Shown here one piece after another: positions 9,187 through 18,196 of a stretch of 64,000 nt of DNA (position 1 is the first letter of the stretch; each line of letters opens with the position of its first letter). The stretch covers positions 62,001-126,000 of the forward strand of contig NZ_JARVRH010000003.1 of the NCBI RefSeq assembly GCF_030209755.1. Direction: 5' to 3'. The position numbers and the translations under genes are program-made. The notes beneath the pieces were generated by a model that saw only the letters and a list, made by a program, of their open reading frames with translations, was not told the DNA's origin and did not search any database. Source of the stretch: Arthrobacter sp. efr-133-TYG-118. GTDB taxonomy: Bacteria > Actinomycetota > Actinomycetes > Actinomycetales > Micrococcaceae.

Positions 9187-9915
9187 TTACTTGGACACTG
9201 AAGCCTTCGCGGAACGGCTGCGGAAGAAGGCCGCACCACCCAGCCCGAGCCCTGCCACACCGGCGATCAGGCCGGCCCAGCTGCGCGCCTGTGATCCGTC
9301 GTCGGTCACGGAAGCTGCCGGCTCAGTGGAGATGGACGCAGCCATGTGACCATCGCCCGCCGTCGTATCCGCGGCTGTGACTGCCACCGACGGAGCCGGA
9401 GCCTTCAGCGAGTGCGGGTCCTGGCCGTCCTTCGGGATTTCAGCCCAGTTTGTCTGCCCTTGCTCGCAGTTCTGGAGCGTGGGGAAGTAGAGGGTCTTGC
9501 CAGCGGTGTCGGGCAGCTTCACGGACAGGACCAGTGCGTCGCGCAAGTGCGGGTCCAGCGGGGCCTTGGCCGTGTAGACGATTTGGCTGGTGCGTTTGGT
9601 GATCGATGTGCCGTCGGCCAGCTTCTTGGGTTCGGGCAGCGTCTGCGTCACCTTCTCGACCGTCCAGTTGGGGTTCACTGTGGGCGTGGCGTCCGTCAGT
9701 TCCTCGGGCAGGTTGATGGTCAGCTTGGTGGTGCCCGAGGTGTCGCAGCCATGCGGGACGCCGAACGTGAGCAGGGCGTACGAGTTGGCGGTGGTCTTGT
9801 CCGGGTTGACGGAGACGTGCGCAGAAGCGCCTGCGAGCCCGGCCATCATCAGTGCTGCGGTGCCGCCGGCGATTGCGGTGGCGGAGACGGCACGGCGGAG
9901 TAAGGACTTGTTCAT
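9187..9915 (-). CDS. ycnI: YcnI-type (DUF1775) copper-binding envelope protein
   Basis: A 242-residue protein with a signal peptide ending ASA, which would leave mature His33 (HVSVNP) at the N-terminus. The DUF1775 domain follows (FGVPHGCD, TTKLTINLPEE, NPNWTVEKV), then a Thr/Ala-rich linker and a single C-terminal transmembrane helix (about 213-232) with a basic tail. Bacillus YcnI binds copper through its N-terminal histidine in a mono-histidine-brace-like site, so the exposed His33 fits. It would sit on the outer membrane face. The upstream gene encodes a His-containing membrane protein and the downstream one a lipoprotein; together they look like a small copper-handling envelope set. A GAAAGG ribosome site precedes the ATG. 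Confidence 0.88.
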   Translation of the reverse strand: MNKSLLRRAVSATAIAGGTAALMMAGLAGASAHVSVNPDKTTANSYALLTFGVPHGCDTSGTTKLTINLPEELTDATPTVNPNWTVEKVTQTLPEPKKLADGTSITKRTSQIVYTAKAPLDPHLRDALVLSVKLPDTAGKTLYFPTLQNCEQGQTNWAEIPKDGQDPHSLKAPAPSVAVTAADTTAGDGHMAASISTEPAASVTDDGSQARSWAGLIAGVAGLGLGGAAFFRSRSAKASVSK

Positions 9916-10000
9916 GGTTGTTGCCTTTCAATGGGCGCGCGAAAGCGCGCCAAAGTGCGGGGATGTGCCCGTCACCAGTCGAAGGCGGTGCCGGGCGGAG

Positions 10001-10624
10001 TCAGGAGGGTACGACGACGGCGGGCGGGCCGCGTCTGCTGTCTTGCCTGAGGTTCCGCCACGGGCGGGGGATGAACACGGCAGGTGCGCTGAACGCAACA
10101 GCTGAGCTGCCGGCGTCGGGCCTGAAGATCAGGCGGATGAGCTGCAGGAGGGGACGGAGCCAGGCCTCGAGCTGCCATAGCGCCTGCTCGCCCTTGGCCA
10201 GGAGCAATGCCGAAGCGGTAGTGGCGAGGGCGTGCCCGGTCAGCATCAACCAGCTGAGGGGAGTGTCGACCTCGTGAAAATGCACTGTTTCAGCGCCCAT
10301 CGGCGGGGAGAGGTGCCCGGCCGCCAAGTGGTGTGCCGGTGACCCCGGAGCCGGGACGGTGAGCGGACCGAATGCTGTGAAGGCTTCGTGCAGGACCAAC
10401 TGGCCGGCTCCCAGAAGTGCGGCAATGACCGGGAACCCGAGTCTGAACCGGGTGGCAAGGGTGGTGACGAGCCCGGTCAAGGCGAGGACTGCCAGCAGGA
10501 CGGGCGCGACGGGAAGCGCGCCGCCGGAGAGCACGTGGGCCCCTGCTGCGAGGGCAACAATGGCGACTGCAAGGGCGCCCGAACGCATGGCATGGAAGGG
10601 TGTCCGGGCATGCGATGCGCGCAC
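10001..10624 (-). CDS. Hypothetical His-containing membrane protein upstream of ycnI
   Basis: A 207-residue protein starting at GTG with a strong GGGAGG site 5 nt upstream. Four hydrophobic segments are visible (about 13-33, 38-55, 63-82 and 122-142). Between the third and fourth lies a stretch with several histidines (AHHLAAGH and HFHEVD) that could bind a metal. The C-terminus is basic. I do not recognise a named family. Its position immediately upstream of ycnI in the same direction, together with the His cluster, suggests a copper-related or ycnI-partner role; this is inference from context. Confidence 0.65.
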   Translation of the reverse strand: MRASHARTPFHAMRSGALAVAIVALAAGAHVLSGGALPVAPVLLAVLALTGLVTTLATRFRLGFPVIAALLGAGQLVLHEAFTAFGPLTVPAPGSPAHHLAAGHLSPPMGAETVHFHEVDTPLSWLMLTGHALATTASALLLAKGEQALWQLEAWLRPLLQLIRLIFRPDAGSSAVAFSAPAVFIPRPWRNLRQDSRRGPPAVVVPS

Positions 10625-10747
10625 GGGTTCCTCCCTCGGTAGCGTTCAAGCGGTGGTTGACCGTCGAGTTCCGGCTGGTCAACCCGGTCATTCTACCGGT
10701 GGTTCGTGGCTGGTTAGCTGTCGGATGGGTCGTGTGACGGGGTTCTG

Positions 10748-11965
10748 CTAGCCAGAGTGGACCGGGCCAGGTTCGAAATCGTCTTCCATGGCAAGAACCA
10801 GGGCGAGCGCCGGGATCACACACTGGATGACCGCCGGTGGAACGGTGTAGTGGGTGTCCGCCTCGACGAGGCCAAGATCGGCGAGGGTGGTCAGTTCGCG
10901 GCGTGCCCGCATCGCCTCGAACGCGCGCAGGACCTCGTCCGCCGATTCGTTCGCTTCCGCACTCTTTAGTTCGTCCACGCTGACGGGCTCTCCAGTGGCT
11001 CCCGTCAGTAGGACCCTGGCCAGGGTTGCATTATCCCGGGGACCTTCCTCCCACATGCTGCCGGAATCCATCACTGCACTGGCAAGGAATACCGTGAGGA
11101 ACTCACGCCGTATCTGAAGCCTCGAATCTAGGTCCAGTGAGTTCCACGATTCGACGGCCGCGCCGGGTGCGGCACGTGTTGACCCGATCGACAGGCCATC
11201 GATGTCCACCAGCGCGGCCCAGATTTCACGCAGCACGGGAACTTCGTGCATGGAGCCGACTTCAAATGACTCCGGATCGGCTTCGGCCGCGCCTTCGCCC
11301 TCCGAGAGAGGCCCTTTCCCGGTCTTTTTCCCTCTGGCTTTCACTCCTACCGCTCCGGCAGCACCTTCAATGTCTTTCAGCCGGAGCACGCCAGTGCTGG
11401 TGACGTCCTTTCCGGCTCCGAGCCACTCCAGCAAACGTCCGGTCAACTGGAGAACGGGCAGTTCCTGGAACGCCCGGTCCTGCTCTTCGTCGGAGAGCTC
11501 CGGGATGTCGCCAGGAAGATCCATTTCCCCGGCAGCTTCTTCGCTGAGGAGCATATGGACGACGAAGTAGTCCTCCTCGGTCCCCGACCAGCGGCCCGTT
11601 TCAAAGAGGAATTCAGCGTAAAGGTGCAAGTAGTCGAAGATCTCGACAAGCGCCTCACCGCTGTCTGACTCGTCAAGCATGCCGGCAAGGGCAAGGGCTG
11701 CATCATCCAGGCTGTCGGGGTCGAAGCTGGTTGCGGAGCTTTCTTCGCTGATCGCGTGGCTTGCCGTGATGAAGAGTTTGACTATTGCCAAGCACTGAAG
11801 GGCGTCTTCGGCGTCACTGAATCTTTCGTACCAGTGAACGAAATCCGGGGTGAAGGAGTCGACGACGCGATGGTTGAGGACCAACTGCAAGGGCATTTTG
11901 GGGGCCGAAGGCACTGCCTTGAGATGCCCGCCGCGGGCCTTTGGCTTTTTCGTTTTCCGGCTCAT
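10748..11965 (-). CDS. Hypothetical acidic 405-residue protein
   Basis: No family is recognised. The N-terminus is very basic (SRKTKKPKARGGH) and the rest is acidic and apparently alpha-helical, with no signal or membrane segment. A low-complexity Gly/Lys/Glu stretch near residues 205-235 may separate two helical domains. The last 60 residues (FEAMRARRELTTLADLGLVE) resemble a winged-helix-like element. ATG 11965 is chosen because AAGGAG sits 5 nt upstream; a GTG two codons earlier would lie inside that site. The gene is isolated, with promoter-sized gaps on both sides. Confidence 0.65.
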   Translation of the reverse strand: MSRKTKKPKARGGHLKAVPSAPKMPLQLVLNHRVVDSFTPDFVHWYERFSDAEDALQCLAIVKLFITASHAISEESSATSFDPDSLDDAALALAGMLDESDSGEALVEIFDYLHLYAEFLFETGRWSGTEEDYFVVHMLLSEEAAGEMDLPGDIPELSDEEQDRAFQELPVLQLTGRLLEWLGAGKDVTSTGVLRLKDIEGAAGAVGVKARGKKTGKGPLSEGEGAAEADPESFEVGSMHEVPVLREIWAALVDIDGLSIGSTRAAPGAAVESWNSLDLDSRLQIRREFLTVFLASAVMDSGSMWEEGPRDNATLARVLLTGATGEPVSVDELKSAEANESADEVLRAFEAMRARRELTTLADLGLVEADTHYTVPPAVIQCVIPALALVLAMEDDFEPGPVHSG

Positions 11966-12049
11966 AGCCACTCCTTCGTTCCGAGCGCATTACTACCGTC
12001 GAGTCTCAGGCCCGTAAGTGTTTCTTCTTGTTGATCTCAGATAGACTTA

Positions 12050-12769
12050 TTATGGTCGGTGACAAGACGTCCATGGGATGTCTTCCGGGGTTTCCTGGAT
12101 AGCTGGCCTTGATCTTGCCCGGCCCCAAGGAAAAAAGTAAGACTTCAACTGCGGCTGGACTATCGGCTCGAACCACGAGCATTCACGCTCTTCCAGACGT
12201 CGCTGGACAGCCCAAAGCGCGTCGTCGGCGACTTGAAGCCCCCATGACGATGAAGATTCCCAAACGCCCAGGATGATGTTCCGGTCCTGGGCATTGCAGA
12301 CTTCACGGAGCGATTCCCGCGCGAGTTCGCTGCGTTTGTTCGTGCCAAAAGTGCCGGCGATGACGTAGAGGGTATCTTCACGGGTGGACACTTGCTTCGC
12401 GATTTCGCTGAGGTGCAGCCGCCAAGCCAGCTTGTACAACTCCATCTGCCCTCGGGCGCGGACTGCATCATAAGCATTCGCTTTACAGAGAAAAGTAGTG
12501 TCAATTCGAGGTTTCTGCCGGTGGATTGCGGCAAAGACTTCGTTCCGAACGGCATGCCGGTCATTTTTCGCGTGGAAGCCCCTGGCCAATTGGGTTCCTT
12601 CGCCTTCGAGCCGTGCTCGGAGCGTCAGTCCATCCCAAAGATGGTGTCCGTGATCTTCCCGGAAGACCGCGGAACCGAATCCGAAGTAGATGCTGGCTGC
12701 GGAGCCTTTGGAGGCCCCGTCGAAGTCCAAATTGCCAGTCTCATCTACGTACATGAACACATCAGCCAT
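12050..12769 (-). CDS. DUF3800 protein
   Basis: A 239-residue protein starting MADVFMYVDETGN; the YVDETG motif with its early Asp is the hallmark of DUF3800. The family is predicted to have an RNase H-like fold and often appears near mobile or defence genes. Further acidic and polar positions (FHAKNDRHAVRNEVF, YVIAGTFGTNKR, ADDALWAVQRRLE) fit the domain across its length. ATG 12769 is preferred because GGAAG lies 9 nt upstream; a GTG at 12796 would add nine residues. No transposase or toxin partner is nearby, so it seems to be a solitary member. Biochemical role unknown. Confidence 0.78.
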   Translation of the reverse strand: MADVFMYVDETGNLDFDGASKGSAASIYFGFGSAVFREDHGHHLWDGLTLRARLEGEGTQLARGFHAKNDRHAVRNEVFAAIHRQKPRIDTTFLCKANAYDAVRARGQMELYKLAWRLHLSEIAKQVSTREDTLYVIAGTFGTNKRSELARESLREVCNAQDRNIILGVWESSSSWGLQVADDALWAVQRRLEERECSWFEPIVQPQLKSYFFPWGRARSRPAIQETPEDIPWTSCHRP

Positions 12770-12868
12770 TGGAGCCCACTTCCGTGGCTCCAACACAAAT
12801 AGTTTGCTTTTTCCCCTGGCACGGCATGGACCTGAGAATACCGGACGTCATGCCGTGGGCTTGGGGGA

Positions 12869-14113
12869 TCAGGCGGTTACCGCGGGACCGTCTTCGGAGG
12901 GCTTGCCTGCCGGGCCTTTGCCGGCTTCGCCTTTGCTCGCTGGCCCCCCGCTCTTTGGCGCTTCGTCTGCCGAACCCGGTGCGGCTTCCGAAAAGCTGCG
13001 TGCCGCCCTCGAACCCGCGATGGTACTTGCCCCGATACTGATGAGGGCGCCGAGGATCATGGCGGCGGCTTCGCCCGGTTCCAGCAAATGCAATTGGGAT
13101 CCGATGGTGGCGGCGGCAACCGGTACTCCCAATTGGGACGAGGCCAGCACAGCGAGCGGAAGGGGCTGCCCGAGGGCCCGGAGGCTTCCATGCACCAGCA
13201 GCGTTCCAAAACCAAGGCAGATCCCGAGGAGAATCATTCTCGGGCTGCCGGCAAGGGTCCGCAGGTCAAGCGATGCCCCCAGCCAGACGAAGAACACCGG
13301 CCCCAGGAAACCATCGCTCACGGCGAAGAGCTGGTGCGCCAGTCGACGGGGTTCGCCCACCGCGGAGACCACCAGGCCGAAGGAGAACCCGGCCAGCATA
13401 ATCGAGACGTGGCCCAGGACCGCCAGCCCGGAAAGCGCGAAGAGCAAGGCCAGCTGGATCCGCAGTTCCAGCGCGAACTTCCGGTCCTCGGAAATGTCAT
13501 GCAACCGTCCGCGGTTGCCACTGTTCTCCAGCCATCGAAGCACAAAGAACAAGACCAGCGCGCAAGCCGCGACGACGGCAGCCCCCACCGCCGCCCGGCC
13601 GGCGTTAGGCGGGTCAACGGCTAACGGAAGCGCCACGATGCAAGCGATGTCAGCGATCGCCACTTGCGCCGTCGTCGTCAGGACCTTCGGCCCTGTCAGC
13701 CGGAGCGAGTCGACGATCGGCAAGACCAGTGCTGCGGAGGAGGAAGCGAGCAGAACGATGTAGAGGGGAGCATGTCCGGTGCCGAAGGCAAAAGCGATGA
13801 CGACTCCGACGACGGCGGCCAGCACCGCGGCGATCCCGGCGCGCAGGGCGCCGCTACCCAGGGCGGGACGGATGGCTTTGTCCCGCACGGGGACATGCGT
13901 TCCGGCAACGAACATGATGAGGGCGAACCCGACGTCGGCGACGAAGGTGAAGGTGGGATCCGAAGAGTCCACCAGGCCCAAGCCCGTGCGTCCGATGACG
14001 ATGCCCGCCAGCAACTGTCCCAGCACAACGGGAAGGTGCCATTTCCGGGGCAGCGCCAGGAGCGGCCCGAGGAGCGCGACTGCGGCGATCAGCGAAAGCT
14101 GAAAGAACGACAC
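12869..14113 (-). CDS. CPA2-family cation:proton antiporter
   Basis: A 414-residue membrane protein with about 12 transmembrane segments, starting at GTG with AAGGAGG just upstream. The N-terminus shows the family signature LPVVLGQLLAGIVIGRTGLG, followed by ADVGFALIMFVAGTHV, where helices 2-3 build the ion pathway. The C-terminal 35 residues are a disordered Gly/Ala/Pro/Lys tail. No RCK/TrkA domain is attached, so regulation by nucleotides is not evident. It would exchange monovalent cations for protons at the cytoplasmic membrane. It stands alone. Confidence 0.85.
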   Translation of the reverse strand: MSFFQLSLIAAVALLGPLLALPRKWHLPVVLGQLLAGIVIGRTGLGLVDSSDPTFTFVADVGFALIMFVAGTHVPVRDKAIRPALGSGALRAGIAAVLAAVVGVVIAFAFGTGHAPLYIVLLASSSAALVLPIVDSLRLTGPKVLTTTAQVAIADIACIVALPLAVDPPNAGRAAVGAAVVAACALVLFFVLRWLENSGNRGRLHDISEDRKFALELRIQLALLFALSGLAVLGHVSIMLAGFSFGLVVSAVGEPRRLAHQLFAVSDGFLGPVFFVWLGASLDLRTLAGSPRMILLGICLGFGTLLVHGSLRALGQPLPLAVLASSQLGVPVAAATIGSQLHLLEPGEAAAMILGALISIGASTIAGSRAARSFSEAAPGSADEAPKSGGPASKGEAGKGPAGKPSEDGPAVTA

Positions 14114-14152
14114 GTTCCTCCTTCTATTGGCACGGCGGTTGGTCTGCGGTGG

Positions 14153-14548
14153 TTACCGGGGCGCATCAGCCAGTTTCAGGGGAATGTCCGTGTTCTCGTC
14201 GGTGTAGTAGCTTGCGCACACCCGGTGATAGCCGTCGGCCACCTGCGCGGGCATGCCCGTGGCCAGATCTCCCCGCACCATCAGGATGGGCGAGAGCTTC
14301 TTGCCCTCCTTGATCTTCTTCAGGTCCGAGGCCACGTGGGCGTTATCTTCCGGGAGCAGCGCCAAGCGGGCCGCACGGAGAATGTCCTTGGCCTTGCGGT
14401 GCTGGATGGGCGCCTCCTTGAGGGCCGCGACAACCGAGGCCACCACGTGGTCGGATTCCAGCAGGGAAAGGTAGTCCGCGGCGCTCGGATAGTCCTGGTC
14501 CTCGGGCTCCGACAACCAGCGGACTTCGCCCTTGTTATCGTCAGGCAT
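14153..14548 (-). CDS. Small ParB-like protein
   Basis: A 131-residue soluble protein. The C-terminal half contains LSPILMVRGDLATG followed by QVADGYHRVCASYY. The order 'parameter strand, then (A)DGYHR' resembles the ParB/Srx N-terminal fold, where the GxHR motif binds nucleotide. Catalysis or CTP binding is not established. ATG 14548 is chosen for its AAGGAG site. The gene overlaps the upstream SRPBCC gene by 8 bp, so the two are probably co-translated. Function unknown. Confidence 0.6.
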   Translation of the reverse strand: MPDDNKGEVRWLSEPEDQDYPSAADYLSLLESDHVVASVVAALKEAPIQHRKAKDILRAARLALLPEDNAHVASDLKKIKEGKKLSPILMVRGDLATGMPAQVADGYHRVCASYYTDENTDIPLKLADAPR

Positions 14549-15158
14549 GCGTTGTGCTCCTTGGCCAGCGGTATCGGCTTGCAAACGTAGGCGGCGCCGG
14601 ACGGGGGACCTTGGAGAGGTCCGTGCCGGGACGCCGTCGTCGTAATTCCAGGGCGAGGCTTTCTTGTCCGCGTGCCATCGCCCAATGGTGATTCGCGGCG
14701 AAAGCGGGCTTGAGCAGCCAGCTTAGCCGCCGGAGCAGTGGTTTCGACGTGCTGACCCGCCAGTCATAGGTGACCACCGTTTCCGGGCCGTCCTGTTCGA
14801 AAGTCCAGCGCCCGGTACCACGCAGGTCACCGCTCGCCGCGATCGCGAAACCTCGCTCGGTAATGGGTTCGGTGACCGTGAACCTCCAGCGAAGCGTGTA
14901 CGGCAGCCAACCCTTGGAGTGCAGGGAGAAGGCTTTGCCCGTTCCGTCGGCGTTTCCCGGATCCAGCGGAACAACCCTCAGATATACCGAAGGCCACCAG
15001 CGGGGCAGTGTTCCGGCGTCGCCCAAAATATCCATGACCTCATGCGGGGTCCCCGCGACGCGCCAGACAGAGAGGAACTCGTAGTCGGCGTTGCTCTTGG
15101 AAGTGCCGCCCATTGCTGCCTCCAAGGCGCGGATGGATAGTGGACTCACAGTACTCAT
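14541..15158 (-). CDS. SRPBCC-fold (polyketide cyclase/START-like) protein
   Basis: A 205-residue protein with the SRPBCC pattern: an early beta-strand (YEFLSVWRVAGTPHEVMDIL), a WWPSVYLRV segment and the late FEQDGPETVVTYDWRV strand. The fold makes a deep hydrophobic pocket for lipids or aromatics. The C-terminal 35 residues are basic and likely disordered. ATG 15158 is used; an upstream start at 15176 is possible. It overlaps the ParB-like gene by 8 bp. No ligand can be named from sequence. Confidence 0.7.
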   Translation of the reverse strand: MSTVSPLSIRALEAAMGGTSKSNADYEFLSVWRVAGTPHEVMDILGDAGTLPRWWPSVYLRVVPLDPGNADGTGKAFSLHSKGWLPYTLRWRFTVTEPITERGFAIAASGDLRGTGRWTFEQDGPETVVTYDWRVSTSKPLLRRLSWLLKPAFAANHHWAMARGQESLALELRRRRPGTDLSKVPRPAPPTFASRYRWPRSTTHA

Positions 15159-15206
15159 GCCGTTGCACACGGTCAACGGCCCGGCTTCGGCGTGCCCGCG
15201 GGCCGG

Positions 15207-16358
15207 TTACTCCCGGACGGTCACACTCAGCCGTTGGATGTCGTTGTTTCCCATGCCTTGGTAGTTCCACTCCGGCGTGTCTGGCTGGGTCTGCCCGGTG
15301 GAATCCGTCGCACGGCATGCCAACTCGTGGGAACCGGGTGTTGCGATCCACGTGAATGTCCATCCGCGCCACGCATGCCTGCCGGTCGGGGCCTGAAGTT
15401 GGCCCTGCTCCCAGACCCCGTCCACACAGACTTCCACGCTGTCCACGGTTCCCTTCCCGGACCAGGCCCGGCCGCTCAGCTGGACCGGTCCCGCGTCCAC
15501 GGTGCGTTGCCGCGTGAAGAAATCGGGAACGCCGGGGGGAACCATGAGGGAGCGGACTTTGATCCGCTGGACGGGTTCGCCGGGATCGTCTGCGTCTTGG
15601 GTATAGCGGTAGGAGTCAAGCTGTTGGTAACCGTCGAAGCTGTGGTCTATTGCCTCGATGGATTGCAGCCATTTGACGCTCGTCATCCCGTACCAGCCCG
15701 GGACCAGCAGCCGGACGGGGTAGCCATGCTGCGGTGGCAGGGCTTGGCCGTTGACCTCATAGGCGAGCAGGACGTCGTCGGACATCGCTTCCGCGAGCGT
15801 CAGGCTGCGCGCGTACTGATGCTCCACACCGCCCTGGATCCCGCGGTCCGCGCCTGTGAAGACGAGCTCGACGGCGTCGGGTGACACGCCGGCGTCGAAC
15901 AGCAACGGAGCGAGCGGGGTCCCGGTCCACTCGGCGGTGCCCACTCCACCCTGGTCCCAGGGTTGGCTCACAGGCCGCGGTTCCAGCCGCGAGCGGCCGT
16001 TGCCGGCGCACTCCATCGTGACTGCCTGGGTGCGGCGCTCGCGGTGCTGGAGGTCAGGCAGGGTGTACTCGTGCGGATGGTCCACGAGACCGCCAATATT
16101 CAGCCGCCACGAGACGGGATCGATCAGGGGAACGTCGAAATGGACCAGGAGATAGTGCATGCCCAGCGGAGTGACGGGCCATCGGAGCATCTCCAACGGC
16201 ATGGCATGGTTGCGCGAAGCTAGTTGCAGTTCTTCGCGGGTGATGGGACCGGTTGTTGGAGTGGCCGGGGCGGTAGGTTCTGTCGGCGAGGCGGGGGCGG
16301 TGGGGGCCGGGGTGGCAACAGCGGCGCCTTCCGCTGTGCGGCGGGTGTTGACGCTCAT
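15207..16358 (-). CDS. Sulfite-oxidase-family molybdopterin enzyme
   Basis: A 383-residue enzyme with the oxidoreductase molybdopterin-binding domain (about 60-250), including C117 in MECAGNGRS, the cysteine that coordinates molybdenum in this family, and HGYPVRLLVPGWYG. A C-terminal Mo-co dimerisation domain (about 265-380) follows with VDSVEVCVDGVW. No heme domain or signal peptide is evident; the first 40 residues are an Ala/Pro/Thr-rich linker. The likely reaction is sulfite oxidation or a related oxotransfer using an unknown electron acceptor. ATG 16358 is chosen; a TTG at 16412 would extend it by 18 residues. The cofactor could come from moaA elsewhere in this window. Confidence 0.85.
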   Translation of the reverse strand: MSVNTRRTAEGAAVATPAPTAPASPTEPTAPATPTTGPITREELQLASRNHAMPLEMLRWPVTPLGMHYLLVHFDVPLIDPVSWRLNIGGLVDHPHEYTLPDLQHRERRTQAVTMECAGNGRSRLEPRPVSQPWDQGGVGTAEWTGTPLAPLLFDAGVSPDAVELVFTGADRGIQGGVEHQYARSLTLAEAMSDDVLLAYEVNGQALPPQHGYPVRLLVPGWYGMTSVKWLQSIEAIDHSFDGYQQLDSYRYTQDADDPGEPVQRIKVRSLMVPPGVPDFFTRQRTVDAGPVQLSGRAWSGKGTVDSVEVCVDGVWEQGQLQAPTGRHAWRGWTFTWIATPGSHELACRATDSTGQTQPDTPEWNYQGMGNNDIQRLSVTVRE

Positions 16359-16583
16359 GCTCCCAGTATGGGCGCCCAGGACTGTAGTGTCACTGGAATT
16401 TGCCTTGGGCAACGAGGGGCTGGTCCCGGAAGCGGGGCTTTCGGCGACGTGGGCGCCGGAGTCCGGTTGCGGGACGCTCTGCGGTCCGCGTCCAACGTCG
16501 GGCTGTTGGGAAAGTATTCTTCATTGAGTTGGTCTTTGGTGCTCGCGCTCCTGGACTGAGACAGATGAAGAAGGAGAGCCTCC

Positions 16584-16760
16584 ATGAAGAACCGAGCCCC
16601 ACGACTCGACGTGAGTGGCGTTCTCCTTGTTTGGGCGCTGATATTCGGGCTTTGGCAACCATTTGTATGGTGGCGCGGGATTGTCGCTGCCGTATGTTTG
16701 ATCGTCGCGCTGTGGGGATTTATTGCTTGGTACCGGCGTCGTCCTGGGCGGGCGCGCTAG
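16584..16760 (+). CDS. Small two-helix membrane protein
   Basis: A 58-residue gene with a good GGAGAG site. The protein has two hydrophobic segments (about 11-28 and 32-48), many tryptophans (W17, W24, W29, W30 and W44) and a basic end (YRRRPGRAR). It lies upstream of the DUF1214/DUF1254 pair in the same direction with an 84-bp gap, and may be part of that cluster. No family recognised. Confidence 0.6.
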   Translation: MKNRAPRLDVSGVLLVWALIFGLWQPFVWWRGIVAAVCLIVALWGFIAWYRRRPGRAR

Positions 16761-16844
16761 CGTACTTAATTTCCGGGCGGCTGGCGGTTATCTGTTCTTG
16801 AAGAAGATGACCAATGCGCTTTAGTGCGGTGGTAGTTTGCGGTT

Positions 16845-17447
16845 ATGGCTAATGCCCTCGTGTGGTTCTCACAGTCCGGTGTGGTGCAAGGACTGATTCT
16901 CGGTGCCGTGCTGGCGTTCTTGACGGCGATCCTCACGATGAATGCCGTGGGCAGGGCGGTGACAACGACTGTCAACGGTTGGAGTGCCATCCGCAAATGC
17001 GGCCAGCCCGGCAACGGAGTCCTCGTGCGGGCCGCCTGCGCCAAAGCCCTTCCCGTCGTGAATGTGTTTGAGGAGGCCGCGTATTGGACGACCACGGTGG
17101 ATGTCTCAGGGCAAACGCTAAGCGGCGGGCATGGATACGTCCTGCATTTTCCTGCCGGGAAACTCCCCCCGAATGACGCCTTCTGGTCGCTCACTCCGAC
17201 CGATACCGTCGGGTATATGGTGGACAATCCAACTAACCGCTACAGCGTCGGTGACCGTTCACCTCTCGTGGAGAACGCCGACGGTTCTGTCGATATCTAT
17301 CTCCAACATGAGGCTCCGGACGGGCACGAGCAGAACTGGCTGCCAATTCCAACCGGGAAGTTCAAGCTGACGTTCCGCGTGTATCTGCCTGGCGCGGCTA
17401 TTCTCGACGGCACGTACCAATTGCCTCGCATTGTCAGGGCGCATTGA
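16845..17447 (+). CDS. DUF1214 protein
   Basis: A 200-residue protein with one N-terminal transmembrane helix (about 12-34). The soluble DUF1214 domain ends NRYSVGDRSPL, followed by QNWLPIPTGKF and RVYLPGAAILDGTYQLP, which is the typical C-terminal signature. DUF1214 normally sits C-terminal to DUF1254 in one polypeptide; here it is a separate gene placed before the DUF1254 gene, with one base between stop and next start. The two proteins probably associate at the membrane. Function unknown. No strong ribosome site precedes the ATG. Confidence 0.85.
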   Translation: MANALVWFSQSGVVQGLILGAVLAFLTAILTMNAVGRAVTTTVNGWSAIRKCGQPGNGVLVRAACAKALPVVNVFEEAAYWTTTVDVSGQTLSGGHGYVLHFPAGKLPPNDAFWSLTPTDTVGYMVDNPTNRYSVGDRSPLVENADGSVDIYLQHEAPDGHEQNWLPIPTGKFKLTFRVYLPGAAILDGTYQLPRIVRAH

Positions 17448-17448
17448 G

Positions 17449-18102
17449 ATGAACCGCCTCATCTTGAAATACGGACGTCCCCTTACGGCTGTCATTCTGG
17501 CGGTCTTCGCCTGGGTCATCTACCGGCGGATCGCCAATGGGGACGGGATCATTCCACTCGTCATAGCGGCAGTCATCGTCTGGGGGCTCGGCGCACCCGC
17601 GTTCATCTACCTCTGGCCGCGACTCACGGTCAATGGATACAAGAGGGCGATTCTCAAGCATGGGTTCGGTGCGGGCCCGATCCCCGTCAACACGCTGTAC
17701 GCCGTGCCCGGCACCTCTTCGCCGTCGACGTCGCACGGGAGTCTCATGGCAACCGGAGCCGACGATTTGCTCTACGTCGGCGGCTGGCTCGACGTGAGTA
17801 AGGGGCCTCAAGTCCTACACGTACCGGACATGGCCGGGCGCTACTTCAGCGTGCAGTTCACCGACCCGTCGAAAAGCACAAACTTTGCCTACGTCGGCAA
17901 ACGCACAACGGGAACCAACGCCGGCGACTATGTCCTCAGCGGGCCCGGCTGGAAGGGAACCGTACCAAACGGCATGACGCAGATTTCTTCGCCAACCCAC
18001 TCCGCGCTTGTCATTGGCCGAGTCTTCGTCGAAAGCGACAGCGATCTTCCGACCGCTTACGCGCTTGCGAAGCAAATACAGCTCGCGCCGCTGAAACAGT
18101 AG
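17449..18102 (+). CDS. DUF1254 protein
   Basis: A 217-residue protein with two N-terminal transmembrane helices (about 11-27 and 35-55), then a DUF1254 domain with NTLYAVPGTSS, DLLYVGGWLDVSKGPQVLHVPDMAGRY and the NFAYVGKRTTG turn. DUF1254 and DUF1214 are usually adjacent domains of one exported protein; here they are split, with this half second and membrane-anchored. The start codon begins one base after the DUF1214 stop, so the pair is translationally coupled. Biochemical role is not established. Confidence 0.85.
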   Translation: MNRLILKYGRPLTAVILAVFAWVIYRRIANGDGIIPLVIAAVIVWGLGAPAFIYLWPRLTVNGYKRAILKHGFGAGPIPVNTLYAVPGTSSPSTSHGSLMATGADDLLYVGGWLDVSKGPQVLHVPDMAGRYFSVQFTDPSKSTNFAYVGKRTTGTNAGDYVLSGPGWKGTVPNGMTQISSPTHSALVIGRVFVESDSDLPTAYALAKQIQLAPLKQ

Positions 18103-18196
18103 CGGTCGACGTGACCGGCCCAGACGTACGACGGCGGACGGCTCGCCGCCGATGACTTGCCGAAAGTCCATTTTCAGGACACCGGAGGAGATCAGA

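Noticed and set aside
12690..13763. Open frame opposite the CPA2 antiporter and DUF3800 start
   Set aside because: Low-complexity Ser/Ala/Pro content and no domain; both opposite genes have clear family features and start sites.
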